A DNA stretch of 64,000 nucleotides from Rhodobacter sp. 24-YEA-8 (GTDB lineage Bacteria > Pseudomonadota > Alphaproteobacteria > Rhodobacterales > Rhodobacteraceae). The stretch lies in assembly GCF_900105075.1 (NCBI RefSeq), contig NZ_FNSK01000003.1, positions 80,001-144,000 of the forward strand, given 5' to 3'. Within the stretch, counting starts at the first letter, position 1. Each line of letters starts with the position of its first letter. The notes below the pieces were generated by a model that worked only from the letters and a program-made list of their open reading frames with translations, was not told where the DNA came from and ran no database searches. Shown here in pieces: positions 1-11,344 of the stretch. A program made the translations under genes and the position numbers.

Positions 1-2660
<2,660 letters not shown>

Positions 2661-2786
2661 GATCCGGTAAAAGCAAGGCAAAAACCTTAGCTCACCGACA
2701 GACAGCCATATACAAGCACCAAAAGTCGCACAGACCTGAACAATACATCGATGTTCGCCAGTCAATACTGGCAAGTCTCTGTTCCG

Positions 2787-2903
2787 GTTTGGTGGTCATA
2801 GTGGTGGCTAAACACCCGATCCCATCCCGAACTCGGCCGTTAAGGGCCTCTACGCCAATGGTACTGCGTCTCAAGACGTGGGAGAGTAGGTAACCGCCAA
2901 ACC
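2787..2903 (+). rRNA. rrf: 5S ribosomal RNA
   Basis: About 117 bases. The ends pair as helix I (GTTTGGTGG at the start, CCGCCAAAC at the end), and the core carries the conserved CCCGATCCCATCCCGAACTC and the GGGAGAGTAGG stretch. It lies about 125 bases after the 23S gene, in the expected place. Confidence 0.95.
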
Positions 2904-2983
2904 TGATCAGAGACTTCTCTCTCCAATACGATGAAAATAAACCCCTCCAAATAACCCGGATGGGGCGCCAAAAAGGCAACAGA

Positions 2984-3293
<310 letters not shown>

Positions 3294-3592
3294 GTAAGGG
3301 CTTCCAGCGCCCCACGGCCATGTCAGCTTGACGGGATGGAGTTCCAGGGCAGGAGATCGTCGAGGCGGCTTTGTGGATGACCGTTTGCGAGGGCTTCGAG
3401 GGTCGCCTTGAGATAGGCGAAGGGTTCGATCCCGTTGATCTTGCAGGTTTCGATCAGCGACGCGCTGCGGCCCCAGGCGACGCCACCCTCGTCGTGGCCC
3501 GCGAAGAGGGCGTTCTTGCGATTGAGGGCCAGGGGGCGGATCATGTTTTCCACCCTGTTGCTGTCGATCTCGACCCGGCCATCGGTGAGGAA
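3294..3592 (-). mobile_element. IS66-family element, one end plus C-terminal transposase fragment
   Basis: The outer end begins GTAAGGGCTTCCAGCGCCCC, the GTAA start typical of IS66 elements; nearly the same end recurs at 53152. Inside, the minus strand encodes the last ~85 residues of an IS66 transposase (TnpC): IDSNRVENMIRPLALNRKN, then SLIETCKINGIEPFAYL and DDLLPWN. The element is cut at 3592 by an IS3-family insertion. This is a different IS66 type from the complete one at 3697. Confidence 0.75.
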
Positions 3593-3696
3593 TGAATAGC
3601 CCCGAGTTTCTTAGACGCCTTCGCGTCTCATCTTCTGCTGCCGTTCGAACTCGGCGGGCGACAGCATCCCGTTTCTCGCATGCTTGCGCTTCGGGT
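3593..3696 (-). mobile_element. IS3-family element, left piece (split by IS66)
   Basis: Begins with the IS end TGAATAGCCCCGAGTTTC and matches the first 104 bases of the complete copies at 25012 and 53178. It holds the last codons of the transposase. It ends at 3696, where IS66 is inserted, and resumes at 5972 after an 8-bp duplication CTTCGGGT (3689-3696 and 5972-5979). Confidence 0.9.
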
Positions 3697-3716
3697 GTAA
3701 ACGTCCGGCCTGACCG

Positions 3717-5216
3717 CTATCCGTTCCGGCGCCATGGGAGCAGGTCGTCAACCTTTGTGATCTTGTAGTCCGGGATGCGGGCGAGGGTGTTGGCGAGCCA
3801 TGCGTGGGGATCGACGGCGTTGAGCTTGGCCGTCTCGATCAGGGTGTAGGCGATGGCAGCGGCCTTTCCGCCCGCTTCCGAGCCGACGAAGAGGTAGTTC
3901 TTCCGCCCAAGAGCGATGGCGCGCATGCCGCGTTCGGCGGTGTTATTGTCCAACTCCAGCATGCCGTTGTCGAGATAGGGCCGCAGGCGTTCCATGCGGG
4001 CCAGGGCATAGCGGATGGCCGCAGCAAGCGGGGATTTGCCCGAGATCGTGGTGCGTTGCATGGCAAGCCAGCGCTCCAGATCGTCGAAGATCGGGGCGGA
4101 ATGGGTGCTTCGCAGTTCAGCGCGGCGATCTGGCGGTGACCCTCGGGCCTCCTTCTCGACGGCATAGAGTTGCGCGATCCGGGCAATGGCCTCTTCGGCG
4201 ATGGGGGAGCCCTGCGAGCGGTGGATGTCGACGAACTTGCGCCTGACATGGGCCATGCAGGCGACCTCGCGGATGGTGCCCGCGCGGTAAAGGTCCTCGA
4301 ACCCGGCATATCCGTCTGCATGCATCCAGCCGCGGAAGCGGGCGAGATGGTCCTTGGGATGCTGGCCCTTCCGATCACCCGAGAAGCGATACCAGGCGGC
4401 GGGTGGTGCAGTGCCGCCCCACGGCCGTTCGTCGCGCGCATAGGTCCAGAGCCGTGCCGTCTGGGTCTTGCCGGTTCCGGGGGCGAGCATGCTGACCGGC
4501 GTGTCGTCGGCGAAGATCGCCTCGGCCGACAGGACATGGCGGCCGATAGCATCTGCGAGGGGTTCCAGCAGGGCCGTGGATTTGCCCACCCAATCGGCCA
4601 GGGTCGATCTGTCGAGGTCGAGACCTTCGCGGTCGAAGATCTGGCTCTGGCGGTAGAGCGGCAGGTGATCGGCGTATTTGCTAACCAGGACATGGGCCAG
4701 CAGGCCTGGCCCTGGGCGGCCGCGCTCGATGGGGCGCGACGGAAGCGGCGCCTGGACGAAGCGTTCGCAGCAGGCGCAGGTCAGCCGAGGCCGGACGATC
4801 CGGTTCACGATGAAGCGGCCTGGGACATACTCGAGTTCTTCGGTGACGTCTTCGCCGATCCGGCGCAGGCGGCCGCCGCACTCGGCACAGGCGTCCGAGC
4901 CGGGCGTCAGCTCGACTTCCATCCTCGGGATATGATCCGGGATCGGGCGGCGCTTGGGTTTGTCATTCTCCTCGATGTCCGGCAGCTTCATCCGTGCTGT
5001 CATCGCGGCGGCGGCGATCTCGCTGGTCTCGAGGGCCAGTTGCAGCTGTTCCGCCGTCTCGGACGAGGCCCCGAACCGATGCGCCCGATGACCTGCCAAC
5101 TGGTGCCGCAGCTTCTCGATCAGGATCGCCTGCGCCTTGACCTCGGCCAGGAGCCGCGCTGTGAAGCTGCGCAGTTCCTCGGGATCTTCCGGCAGGGTCA
5201 GGGACTGATCGAGCAT
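3717..5216 (-). CDS. tnpC: IS66-family transposase TnpC
   Basis: A 499-residue protein of normal IS66 transposase length. Order: N-terminal leucine-rich coiled-coil segment (about 20-45, LTAR... AILIEKLRHQLAGHRAHRFG), zinc-binding region with CAECGGRLRRIG and CACCERF (about 110-155), then the catalytic core with FADDTPVSML, MHADGYAGF and a late segment LDNNTAERGMRAIALGRKN, ending DDLLPWRRNG. The frame is open throughout. Third gene of the tnpA-tnpB-tnpC set. A long open frame on the opposite strand (4170-5273) is a GC-rich shadow. Confidence 0.93.
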   Translation of the reverse strand: MLDQSLTLPEDPEELRSFTARLLAEVKAQAILIEKLRHQLAGHRAHRFGASSETAEQLQLALETSEIAAAAMTARMKLPDIEENDKPKRRPIPDHIPRMEVELTPGSDACAECGGRLRRIGEDVTEELEYVPGRFIVNRIVRPRLTCACCERFVQAPLPSRPIERGRPGPGLLAHVLVSKYADHLPLYRQSQIFDREGLDLDRSTLADWVGKSTALLEPLADAIGRHVLSAEAIFADDTPVSMLAPGTGKTQTARLWTYARDERPWGGTAPPAAWYRFSGDRKGQHPKDHLARFRGWMHADGYAGFEDLYRAGTIREVACMAHVRRKFVDIHRSQGSPIAEEAIARIAQLYAVEKEARGSPPDRRAELRSTHSAPIFDDLERWLAMQRTTISGKSPLAAAIRYALARMERLRPYLDNGMLELDNNTAERGMRAIALGRKNYLFVGSEAGGKAAAIAYTLIETAKLNAVDPHAWLANTLARIPDYKITKVDDLLPWRRNG

Positions 5217-5273
5217 GCAAGGAGTTTATCCCACTGTATTCCTTGTGGGAATCGTTATCTTGTGCCCCCCTGA

Positions 5274-5621
5274 TTATCCCGCTGCCAAGGGCCGCCATGT
5301 CCGCTGCGGTGCCCGCCAGTCGATCCCCTCCAGCAGCATTGACAACTGTGCGGGCGACAGCGCCACCTTCCCTTCCTTGGCCGAGGGCCAGACGAACCGC
5401 CCCTTCTCCAGCCGCTTCAGGAACATGCACGCGCCCTGACCGTCCCACCAGATGACCTTGACCAGATCGCCACGGCGACCACGGAAGACAAAGAGATGTC
5501 CGCCAAACGGGTCCTGCTTCAGCACCGCCTCAGCCTGCGCCGCCAGGGCCGCAAAGCCCTTGCGCATGTCGGTGACCCCGGCTGCCAACCAGACCCGCGT
5601 CTTGGCCGGAACCGGGATCAC
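5274..5621 (-). CDS. tnpB: IS66 accessory protein TnpB
   Basis: A 115-residue protein of the IS66 Orf2-like family: [20 protein letters not shown] near the N-terminus and [19 protein letters not shown] in the middle, then [19 protein letters not shown]. The role in transposition is not well understood, but it is constant in IS66 elements. Its ATG overlaps the end of tnpA by 4 bases (5618-5621), which suggests coupled translation. Confidence 0.92.
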   Translation of the reverse strand: MIPVPAKTRVWLAAGVTDMRKGFAALAAQAEAVLKQDPFGGHLFVFRGRRGDLVKVIWWDGQGACMFLKRLEKGRFVWPSAKEGKVALSPAQLSMLLEGIDWRAPQRTWRPLAAG

Positions 5622-5923
5622 GCTGTCAGGCCCCGGATCAGCCGCGCCAGCGCCTCAGGATCATAGCTGCCGCTGATCCGCATCCGGTGACCGCCCGCCA
5701 GCTCGATCTCGATGCGGTTCCCGGCGGCAGGTGCTGCCGGGGCAGACCTCGTCTCCGCGACGATCTCTACGGGCAGAAAGCGCGCCTCCTCTGCTGGGGG
5801 CGCAACCGAGGTGGGGTCCGGCGCATAACGGGGATCGTGCAGCCACTTGAAGATCAGGTTCGCGTTCACCGCGTAGCGCCGCGCCACGCAATCACCATAG
5901 TGTCCACTATCGATGGTGGACAC
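5618..5923 (-). CDS. tnpA: IS66 accessory protein TnpA, probably N-terminally truncated
   Basis: The recognisable part starts at [19 protein letters not shown], the second half of the helix-turn-helix found in IS66 Orf1 proteins, and continues to [18 protein letters not shown]. Family members usually have about 30-40 more residues before this point. Here only a short unrelated-looking start ([12 protein letters not shown]) precedes it, and the DNA holds a perfect 11-bp inverted repeat ATAGTGTCCAC/GTGGACACTAT near 5898-5928. A small deletion or replacement is the likely cause. Confidence 0.7.
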   Translation of the reverse strand: MSTIDSGHYGDCVARRYAVNANLIFKWLHDPRYAPDPTSVAPPAEEARFLPVEIVAETRSAPAAPAAGNRIEIELAGGHRMRISGSYDPEALARLIRGLTA

Positions 5924-5971
5924 TATCCCGCTCTATGTGCTCGCGGCAGAGCGGTCAGCCCGGACGCTTAC

Positions 5972-6123
5972 CTTCGGGTTGTAGAACATCTCGATGTAAT
6001 CGAACACGTCCTGCCTTGCGTCTTCGCGGGTCCGGTAGGTCCTGCGTCTGATCCGCTCGCGCTTGAGCAGGTTGAAGAAGCTTTCGGCGACTGCGTTGTC
6101 GTGGCAGTTGCCGCGGCGGCTCA
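5972..6123 (-). mobile_element. IS3-family element, second piece (transposase C-terminal part)
   Basis: Continuation of the split copy that starts at 3593. It is base-for-base like 25108-25259 of the complete copy. The minus strand encodes MSRRGNCHDNAVAESFFNLL with the catalytic Glu and the conserved tail up to EMFYNPK. Identity stops at 6123 after GGCGGCTCA. The next 35 bases (6124-6158) match nothing else in the window and precede another IS. Confidence 0.88.
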
Positions 6124-6235
6124 CATGGGTCAAATCTCGGTGGAAGTTATACGCCTGCTGGAGTGAACCCCATCGGCTGGACCACGGGAGCCTGAAGAAC
6201 TGATACGCTGAGCTGGCCTTAATGGGAGAAGGCTC

Positions 6236-6601
6236 ATGTCATCACGCGGTCCCTACCGGCGACATTCGGCGCCGTTCAAGCTGCAGCTGTGCCAGGATAT
6301 CCGCGCCGGGGTGATCGGTCGGCGCGACGCGCAGCGCACGCATCATATCTCGGCCAACCTCATCCACATGTGGCTGACGCAGTTCGACCGGGGAGAGCTG
6401 ACCAGCGAAGAGGCCGAGGCGAGCGTCATTGCCGAATACGAGGCGAAGATCGCGGCGCTGGAGCGCAAGGTCGGACAACTGACGATGGAGCTGGATCTTG
6501 TCAAAAAAACACCGCGCCCGCCACACGGTGCCAGCAGCGGGAGATCCTCCATCGTCACCGGCCCGGGGGGTGCTCTGTCAGACTGGGGTGCAAAGCTATG
6601 A
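6236..6601 (+). CDS. IS3-family OrfA (DNA-binding protein)
   Basis: The N-terminal helix-turn-helix region reads YRRHSAPFKLQLCQDIRAG and HHISANLIHMWLTQFDRGE. It is followed by a leucine-heptad coil around EAKIAALERKVGQLTMELDL (residues about 65-90). Real homology ends at LVKK, just at the A7 slip site. The ~30 residues after it come from reading past the frameshift point in the zero frame. OrfA binds the ends and dimerises; the -1 shift yields the OrfAB transposase. Confidence 0.88.
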   Translation: MSSRGPYRRHSAPFKLQLCQDIRAGVIGRRDAQRTHHISANLIHMWLTQFDRGELTSEEAEASVIAEYEAKIAALERKVGQLTMELDLVKKTPRPPHGASSGRSSIVTGPGGALSDWGAKL

Positions 6602-7392
6602 ACCTGCCGCGGAGCACGCTCTACTACCGCCCGACGACTTCGGAAGCTGGGCTCACCGATGCCGAGATCACCGCTATCGTCGAAGACATCCAGGACGAGT
6701 TCCCCGTCTACGGCTACAGGCGGGTGACGCATGAGCTGCGTCGCCGCGGACTTGTGGTGAACCACAAGAAAGTGGCGCGGATCATGCGGTTGGCGGGGCT
6801 CGGGATCAGACCGCGAAAGCGCTACGTGCGCACCACGGACAGTCGGCATGACAACCCGATCTACCCGAACCTCTATCGCAACACTATCCCACGCTGCCTC
6901 GATCAGGTTTGGGTCGCGGACTTCACCTACATTCGCGTCACGCAGGGCTTTTGCTACCTCGCGGTCATCCTCGATGCCTGCAGCCGGAAGGTTGTGGGTT
7001 ACGCCCTGTCGCAGCGCCTGGACACGCCGCTCGCCCTGGCGGCGCTGGAATCCGCTGTCGCAAGCAGGCGGCCGCCGCCCGGCTGCATTCACCATACGGA
7101 CCGCGGCGCCCAATACGCGTCTCAACTGTATCGCGAAGCGCTGGAGGCTGCCGGTCTGCGCGGATCAATGAGCAGCGTCGGCAATCCCTACCACAATGCT
7201 CAGGCGGAGAGCTTCATGAAGACGCTGAAGGTCGAGGAGGTCTATCGCGCAGGTTACGAGACCTTCACCGACGTCGCCCAGCGATTGCCGATCTTCATCG
7301 AACAAATATACAATACCCGAAGACTGCACTCTGCCCTCGGCTACCGTCCGCCAGAGGAATTCGAAACGCTAATCGCCCAGCAGGCGGCTTAG
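6598..7392 (+). CDS. IS3-family OrfB (DDE transposase)
   Basis: 264 residues from the internal ATG at 6598; the natural product is probably the OrfAB fusion by -1 slippage at 6503-6509, whose frame continues into this one. It has the HTH-21 segment VYGYRRVTHELRRRG and an rve integrase core with catalytic Asp in WVADFTYIRV, Asp in HHTDRGAQYAS and Glu in NAQAESFMKTLK, then the family ending NTRRLHSALGYRPPEEFE. No interruption is visible. Confidence 0.92.
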   Translation: MNLPRSTLYYRPTTSEAGLTDAEITAIVEDIQDEFPVYGYRRVTHELRRRGLVVNHKKVARIMRLAGLGIRPRKRYVRTTDSRHDNPIYPNLYRNTIPRCLDQVWVADFTYIRVTQGFCYLAVILDACSRKVVGYALSQRLDTPLALAALESAVASRRPPPGCIHHTDRGAQYASQLYREALEAAGLRGSMSSVGNPYHNAQAESFMKTLKVEEVYRAGYETFTDVAQRLPIFIEQIYNTRRLHSALGYRPPEEFETLIAQQAA

Positions 7393-7433
7393 TTGGAAGG
7401 ACCTTCGTGGTCCAGCCGATGGGGTTCACTCCA

Positions 7434-8243
7434 TAAACGGCTCAGTTCCGAGTGCAAATCAACAGCAAAGTGCCCTGCGGCCTGGCCGATGAAGAGCGGC
7501 TGACCGAGGACATCATCGAGCTGGCGCGAGAGTTCGGGCGATATGGCTACCGCATGATCACCGGCATGCTGAACAACAGCGGCTGGCATGTGAACCATAA
7601 ACGGGTCGAACGGATCTGGCGGCGGCAAGAGCTGAAAGTCCCGCAAAAGCAGGCCAGGAAGGGGCGGCTTTGGTTGAACGATGGCTCTTGCGTTCGGCTG
7701 AGGCCGGAGCGCCCCAATCACGTCTGGTCCTATGATTTCGTCCAGGACCGGACCCGGGATGGGCGGATCTTCCGCACGCTCAACATCATCGACGAGTTCA
7801 CGAAGGAAGCACTGGTGATCCGCGTCAAGCGCAAGCTAAACTCGACCGACGTTGTCGACGCCCTGACTGATCTGTTCATCCTGCGCGGCCCGCCCGAGTT
7901 CATAAGGTCCGACAATGGCGCCGAATTCATTGCCAAAAAGGTGCAGGCATGGATCGGGGCGGTGGGTGCCAAAACGGCATTCATTGCGCCAGGATCACCG
8001 TGGGAGAACGGCTACTGCGAGAGTTTCAACGCCCGGTTCCGGGACGAAATGCTCAACGGCGAAGTCTTCCACACCCTGCACGAGGCACAGATCCTGATCG
8101 AAAGGTGGCGACGGCACTACAACACCGTCAGGCCCCACAGCGCTCTGAACTACCGGCCACCGGCCCCAGAGACCTTAGTGCAAATGGACCACAGGCCGAC
8201 AATGCACTAACATTCAAACCGGACCACTCAGTGGGGCATTCCA
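7434..8243 (+). mobile_element. IS3-family element of a second type, 5' part missing, with OrfB pseudogene
   Basis: The frame 7452-8210 encodes the OrfB transposase body: GRYGYRMITGMLNNSGWHVN, Asp in VWSYDFVQDRT, Asp in FIRSDNGAEFIAKK, Glu in ENGYCESFNARFRDE and the ending YRPPAPETLVQMDH. OrfA and the start of OrfB are missing because the preceding IS (ending 7433) abuts it and an in-frame TAA stands at 7434. The outer end is the complement of TGGAATGCCCCACTGAGTGG at about 8243. A second truncated copy lies at 51781-52374. Confidence 0.85.
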
Positions 8244-8245
8244 AG

Positions 8246-9409
8246 TCAACCGCCGCGCAGCACGATGGCAGGGTCAATTCGGGCGGCGACAATGGCGGGG
8301 ATCAGACCCGCCGTAACGCCTGCCGCCAGAAACATGGCTGCAAGCTGGATAAGGCCGACAAGAGACAGAACCGCCTGTGACGCAGGGTCCAGCAATCCGG
8401 CCCCCTGCATCTGCGCCAGAAGATAAAGGCCGAGATATTTGCCGCCGATCATACCTGTCAGCAGACCACCAAGAACCAGGGCTGCGATCTCGGTCTGAAC
8501 ATGGCCGATGATCTGCCATTGCGTCGCCCCTATCGCGCGGCGAATGGCGATTTCCCGACGCTGTTCCGAGACCGAGAACATGAAGGTTGTGGCAATGGCA
8601 AAAGCACAAAGGCCCAATGCGATGCCGCCGATTGCGGCTGCTACGAAATTGTAGATTGCCAGAATACCCGCCGCGCGTTCGGCGTGATGCTGGCTGGACC
8701 AGATTTCCACCGCCTCGGCCTCCAGCCAGGGGGCCAGGCGCGTGCGCAGATCCGCCTCGTTCAAAACGGCCGTATCCGCTTGCAGATAGCTGCTCCAGAG
8801 AATGGTCTCCTCTGCCATGACCCGGTCACGCGCGGCCAGCCGCAGCACCGCCCGGTCGAGCGTCCAGAAAGGCGGGCGGATCTCACCGTCAAAGACCCCG
8901 GCAAGCCTGCAGCGCATGGTGCCGAAATGCAGCCATTCGGGCAGCGGCCCCTTTAGCTGATCGGCAAGGCGGCGACCCATCAGGCAGCTTCCCGGCTCTG
9001 GCTTGCGATCGGGGCTGAGGCTCAGCCGGTAGGCCAAAGGGAAATGCGGATCGCTTGTCAGGATTTCCACCATGCCGGCGGCAGGCAGTTCGGCAATCGG
9101 GCTAAATTGCCGCGCATAGGGCGAGACCGAGATCCCGGCCCCGGCAAAGGCGGCCTTCAGCGCGTCCTCAGTCCAGGGGGCGAGATGGTCCGCGTCGGTG
9201 TGGCCCCGGCTGACCTTCTGTGCCGAGAGCATCGGAAAAGTCAGCACCGCCTCATGATAGAGGCTGGCGCGAATGCGGGCCTCGAAACCTTCGGTCGCGG
9301 CGGAAGTGATGATGCGATTGGCAAGAATGACCGCAAAACAGGCCGAAACGAGGCAATAGATCAGCAGCCTGCGCAGGATCACGCGACGAAAGGGGCGTCG
9401 GACCTTCAT
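8246..9409 (-). CDS. FtsX/MacB-type ABC transporter permease
   Basis: 387 residues. One N-terminal membrane helix (about 10-30, LLIYCLVSACFAVILAN), a periplasmic domain of roughly 200 residues, then three C-terminal helices (about 250-280, 305-335, 350-378), with the conserved SEQRREIAIRRAIGATQWQI coupling segment between the first two. This is the MacB/LolCE layout (type VII ABC, mechanotransmission rather than channel transport). The start ATG shares one base with the stop of the ATPase gene upstream (TGATG). It is the last gene of a five-gene operon with ATPase, TolC-like, adaptor and lipoprotein. An IS end stands 2 bases after its stop codon, so the original downstream region is lost. The substrate is unknown. 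Confidence 0.88.
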   Translation of the reverse strand: MKVRRPFRRVILRRLLIYCLVSACFAVILANRIITSAATEGFEARIRASLYHEAVLTFPMLSAQKVSRGHTDADHLAPWTEDALKAAFAGAGISVSPYARQFSPIAELPAAGMVEILTSDPHFPLAYRLSLSPDRKPEPGSCLMGRRLADQLKGPLPEWLHFGTMRCRLAGVFDGEIRPPFWTLDRAVLRLAARDRVMAEETILWSSYLQADTAVLNEADLRTRLAPWLEAEAVEIWSSQHHAERAAGILAIYNFVAAAIGGIALGLCAFAIATTFMFSVSEQRREIAIRRAIGATQWQIIGHVQTEIAALVLGGLLTGMIGGKYLGLYLLAQMQGAGLLDPASQAVLSLVGLIQLAAMFLAAGVTAGLIPAIVAARIDPAIVLRGG

Positions 9410-10095
9410 CACGCGACCTCATGCAGCCGACCGTCCCGCAGCACCAGAACGCGGTCGAAATGGCGGCTGTGTTCGTGGTTATGTGTCACCATCACGAGGC
9501 TGTGCGGGCTGTCCTGCCCGCGCCCAAGGATCATCTGCAATATTTCCTGGCCCGTCTGGGGGTCGAGGCTGCCCGTCGGCTCATCCGCCAGGATCAGGCG
9601 GGGCGCGTGGATGGTGGCGCGCGCAAAGGCCACGCGTTGCTTTTCGCCCCCCGAAAGCGCGCTGGCGGGTACCGCAGCAAGATGCGTGAGGCCAAGGGCT
9701 GCCAGACGTTCCGCCGCACGCTGATGAGCGGCCTCGGCCCGGATACCGTCAAGCCGCAGGGGCATAGCGATATTGGCAAGAGCTGTCAGCCCTTCGATCA
9801 GAGCATAGTCCTGGAAGATGAACCCCAGCTGCTGGCGGCGCAGCCTCGCACGAATCCGGTCTGCGGCCCCCGCAGGATCAATGCCGAAAAGGCGCACCCG
9901 CCCGGCATCAGGGCGCCGGAAGCCGCTGATCACCTCGAGAAGCGTAGTCTTGCCCGAACCGCTTTCGCCAAGGATGCAAAGCCGTTCGCCGGGCGCGACT
10001 GTCAGATCGGCATGGTCCAACACGATCCGGCGGTCCTGGCCGCCATGACGCACCACAACCCGCTCAAGATGCAGCGGCAACGGGGCCTCACTCAT
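9409..10095 (-). CDS. ABC transporter ATP-binding protein (LolD/MacB-type)
   Basis: 228 residues from the ATG at 10095, chosen because it begins MSEAPLPLHLERVVVRHGG and overlaps the upstream stop by 8 bases; an earlier ATG at 10146 adds a non-homologous leader. Walker A is GESGSGKTTLLEV, the Q-loop lies at LGFIFQDYALIEG, the signature is LSGGEKQRVAFAR, Walker B is LILADEPTGSLD, and the H-loop is MVTHNHEH. The Leu-Ile-Glu/TGSLD wording and size match the lipoprotein/macrolide exporter ATPases. It pairs with the permease that follows directly. Confidence 0.9.
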   Translation of the reverse strand: MSEAPLPLHLERVVVRHGGQDRRIVLDHADLTVAPGERLCILGESGSGKTTLLEVISGFRRPDAGRVRLFGIDPAGAADRIRARLRRQQLGFIFQDYALIEGLTALANIAMPLRLDGIRAEAAHQRAAERLAALGLTHLAAVPASALSGGEKQRVAFARATIHAPRLILADEPTGSLDPQTGQEILQMILGRGQDSPHSLVMVTHNHEHSRHFDRVLVLRDGRLHEVA

Positions 10096-11344
10096 TGGCT
10101 GCTGCCCCGCCAGGCTGCGGCGCAGCAGGCATACACAAAAGGGCAAGCCCGACTTCCAGATGCTCCTGCGTCAGCCTGGCGCGGCGTTTTTCCAGATCGT
10201 AAAGCCGCGCGGAAAGATCGGCTGCGCATCCGGTCTCTGCCATGGCCGGAGGTGTCAACCCGGCCTGCATCACACGGGCCTCGGCCAGGGCCAGGGTGAG
10301 CTCGGCATGGGCCAGCATGAAGGCCGCTTTGCTTTCACGGGCCGCGATCAGCGCATTGGCGACCGCGATCCGTGCCCGCTGCACCTGCCGGTCACCCTTG
10401 CCCTGATCAATCAACGGTACCATCAGATTGAGCAAAAGTTCCAGCTGTGCCGGACTGTCCGGCCCAAGCTGATTGGGCACGATGCCGGACAGCGCGATCC
10501 AACGATCAATGCGGGCGGCGTCCAGCCCGTCTTTGGCAATCCGGTGCAAAACCGCGTTGCGGGCCTCCAGCGCCGAACCTGCATAGCATTGCACGGCCGT
10601 CCGGGCGCGCGAGGGTCCCGGGTGCAAAGCCGCGATCCGCAGATCCGGACGGAAGGGCGCGCCGCCTGTGCCATGGGCAAGACTGGCGCGGCTGGCCTCA
10701 TACATGGTCCGGCGCGCGGCATGGGCGGATTTGCGGCTTTGCAGCGCGGTCTGCCCGGCCGCAACCTCGGTACGCGGCAGGGTACCAAGCGCCAGCTCAC
10801 CCTGCATGTCCTTTATGCGGCAGCTCTCGGCATCAAGGGTCAGGCCTGCCTCTTCAAGCGCCAGCCCGGTGTCGAGGGTATCTGCCAGCTGGTCAAGCAG
10901 CTGCTTTTCGGCGCTTTGCCGGGCAAGCGCGCTTTCCTGTGCAACCAGAATGGCGAATATCTCGGGCGTATTCCGGAACAGGACATAGATCGCCCGGATG
11001 AAATCCCATTCGATAACAAAGGCATGATTGCGCCCCCTGACCGAGAAGCCGCCGCTTTCATGCCATTGGGCCCTGCCCTGAACCATGACGCTGAGGCGCG
11101 GCAATGCGCCCCGGCGCAGCTGATCCAGATCCAGCAAAAGCTCTGCCTCGCGCAGACGGGCGGTGTGAAAGGCCGGGCCATAACGGCGGGCGTGCTCGAC
11201 AAAGGCGAGACCTTTGGCGGGCGCATCCTGCGCGAGATCCAGGGTAACCTGGTCGATCAGTGCTTCCGCCCGGTCAAAGTCGGGCGCAGCACATCCAGCG
11301 CCAAAGGCCACTGCAAGCCAGAGAAGGCCGGAACGCAGGGTCAT
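10088..11344 (-). CDS. TolC-like outer-membrane efflux lipoprotein
   Basis: 418 residues with a short signal sequence and lipobox (AFGAGC, Cys about 18). The rest is long alpha-helical text rich in Ala, Leu and Arg with two repeated halves, including SRARTAVQCYAGSALEARNA and RAEALIDQVTLDL, as in TolC/OprM-type channels. Sequence similarity by eye is only at the level of helical pattern, so the call leans on context: it sits between an adaptor gene (4-bp ATGA overlap) and the ABC ATPase (8-bp overlap). It would form the outer-membrane exit duct of the tripartite pump. Confidence 0.72.
   Translation of the reverse strand: MTLRSGLLWLAVAFGAGCAAPDFDRAEALIDQVTLDLAQDAPAKGLAFVEHARRYGPAFHTARLREAELLLDLDQLRRGALPRLSVMVQGRAQWHESGGFSVRGRNHAFVIEWDFIRAIYVLFRNTPEIFAILVAQESALARQSAEKQLLDQLADTLDTGLALEEAGLTLDAESCRIKDMQGELALGTLPRTEVAAGQTALQSRKSAHAARRTMYEASRASLAHGTGGAPFRPDLRIAALHPGPSRARTAVQCYAGSALEARNAVLHRIAKDGLDAARIDRWIALSGIVPNQLGPDSPAQLELLLNLMVPLIDQGKGDRQVQRARIAVANALIAARESKAAFMLAHAELTLALAEARVMQAGLTPPAMAETGCAADLSARLYDLEKRRARLTQEHLEVGLALLCMPAAPQPGGAAANE

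Larger units (their letters stand above)
3697..5971 (-). mobile_element. IS66-family insertion sequence, full length by its ends (2275 bp)
   Basis: The terminal inverted repeats are GTAAACGTCCGGCCTGACCG on the left and GTAAGCGTCCGGGCTGACCG (read inward) on the right. It is flanked by an 8-bp target duplication CTTCGGGT, the size known for IS66, inside an IS3-family copy. It carries tnpA, tnpB and tnpC on the minus strand. tnpA looks short at its N-terminus, so activity is uncertain although the ends are intact. Confidence 0.92.
6159..7433 (+). mobile_element. IS3-family insertion sequence, complete (1275 bp)
   Basis: The inverted repeats are TGGAGTGAACCCCATCGGCT at 6159 and its complement ending at 7433; they match over about 28 bases. 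It carries orfA and orfB with a run of seven A at 6503-6509, the usual programmed -1 frameshift site. The flanking 3 bases differ (TGC and TAA), so no target duplication is left. That points to later rearrangement with neighbouring elements. Confidence 0.9.

Noticed and set aside
4170..5273. Plus-strand open frame of 367 codons
   Set aside because: Opposite-strand shadow of the IS66 transposase in GC-rich DNA; no domain text.
6124..6158. 35 bases between two IS pieces (CATGGGTCAAATCTCGGTGG...)
   Set aside because: Looks like a scrap of another element, but too short to identify.
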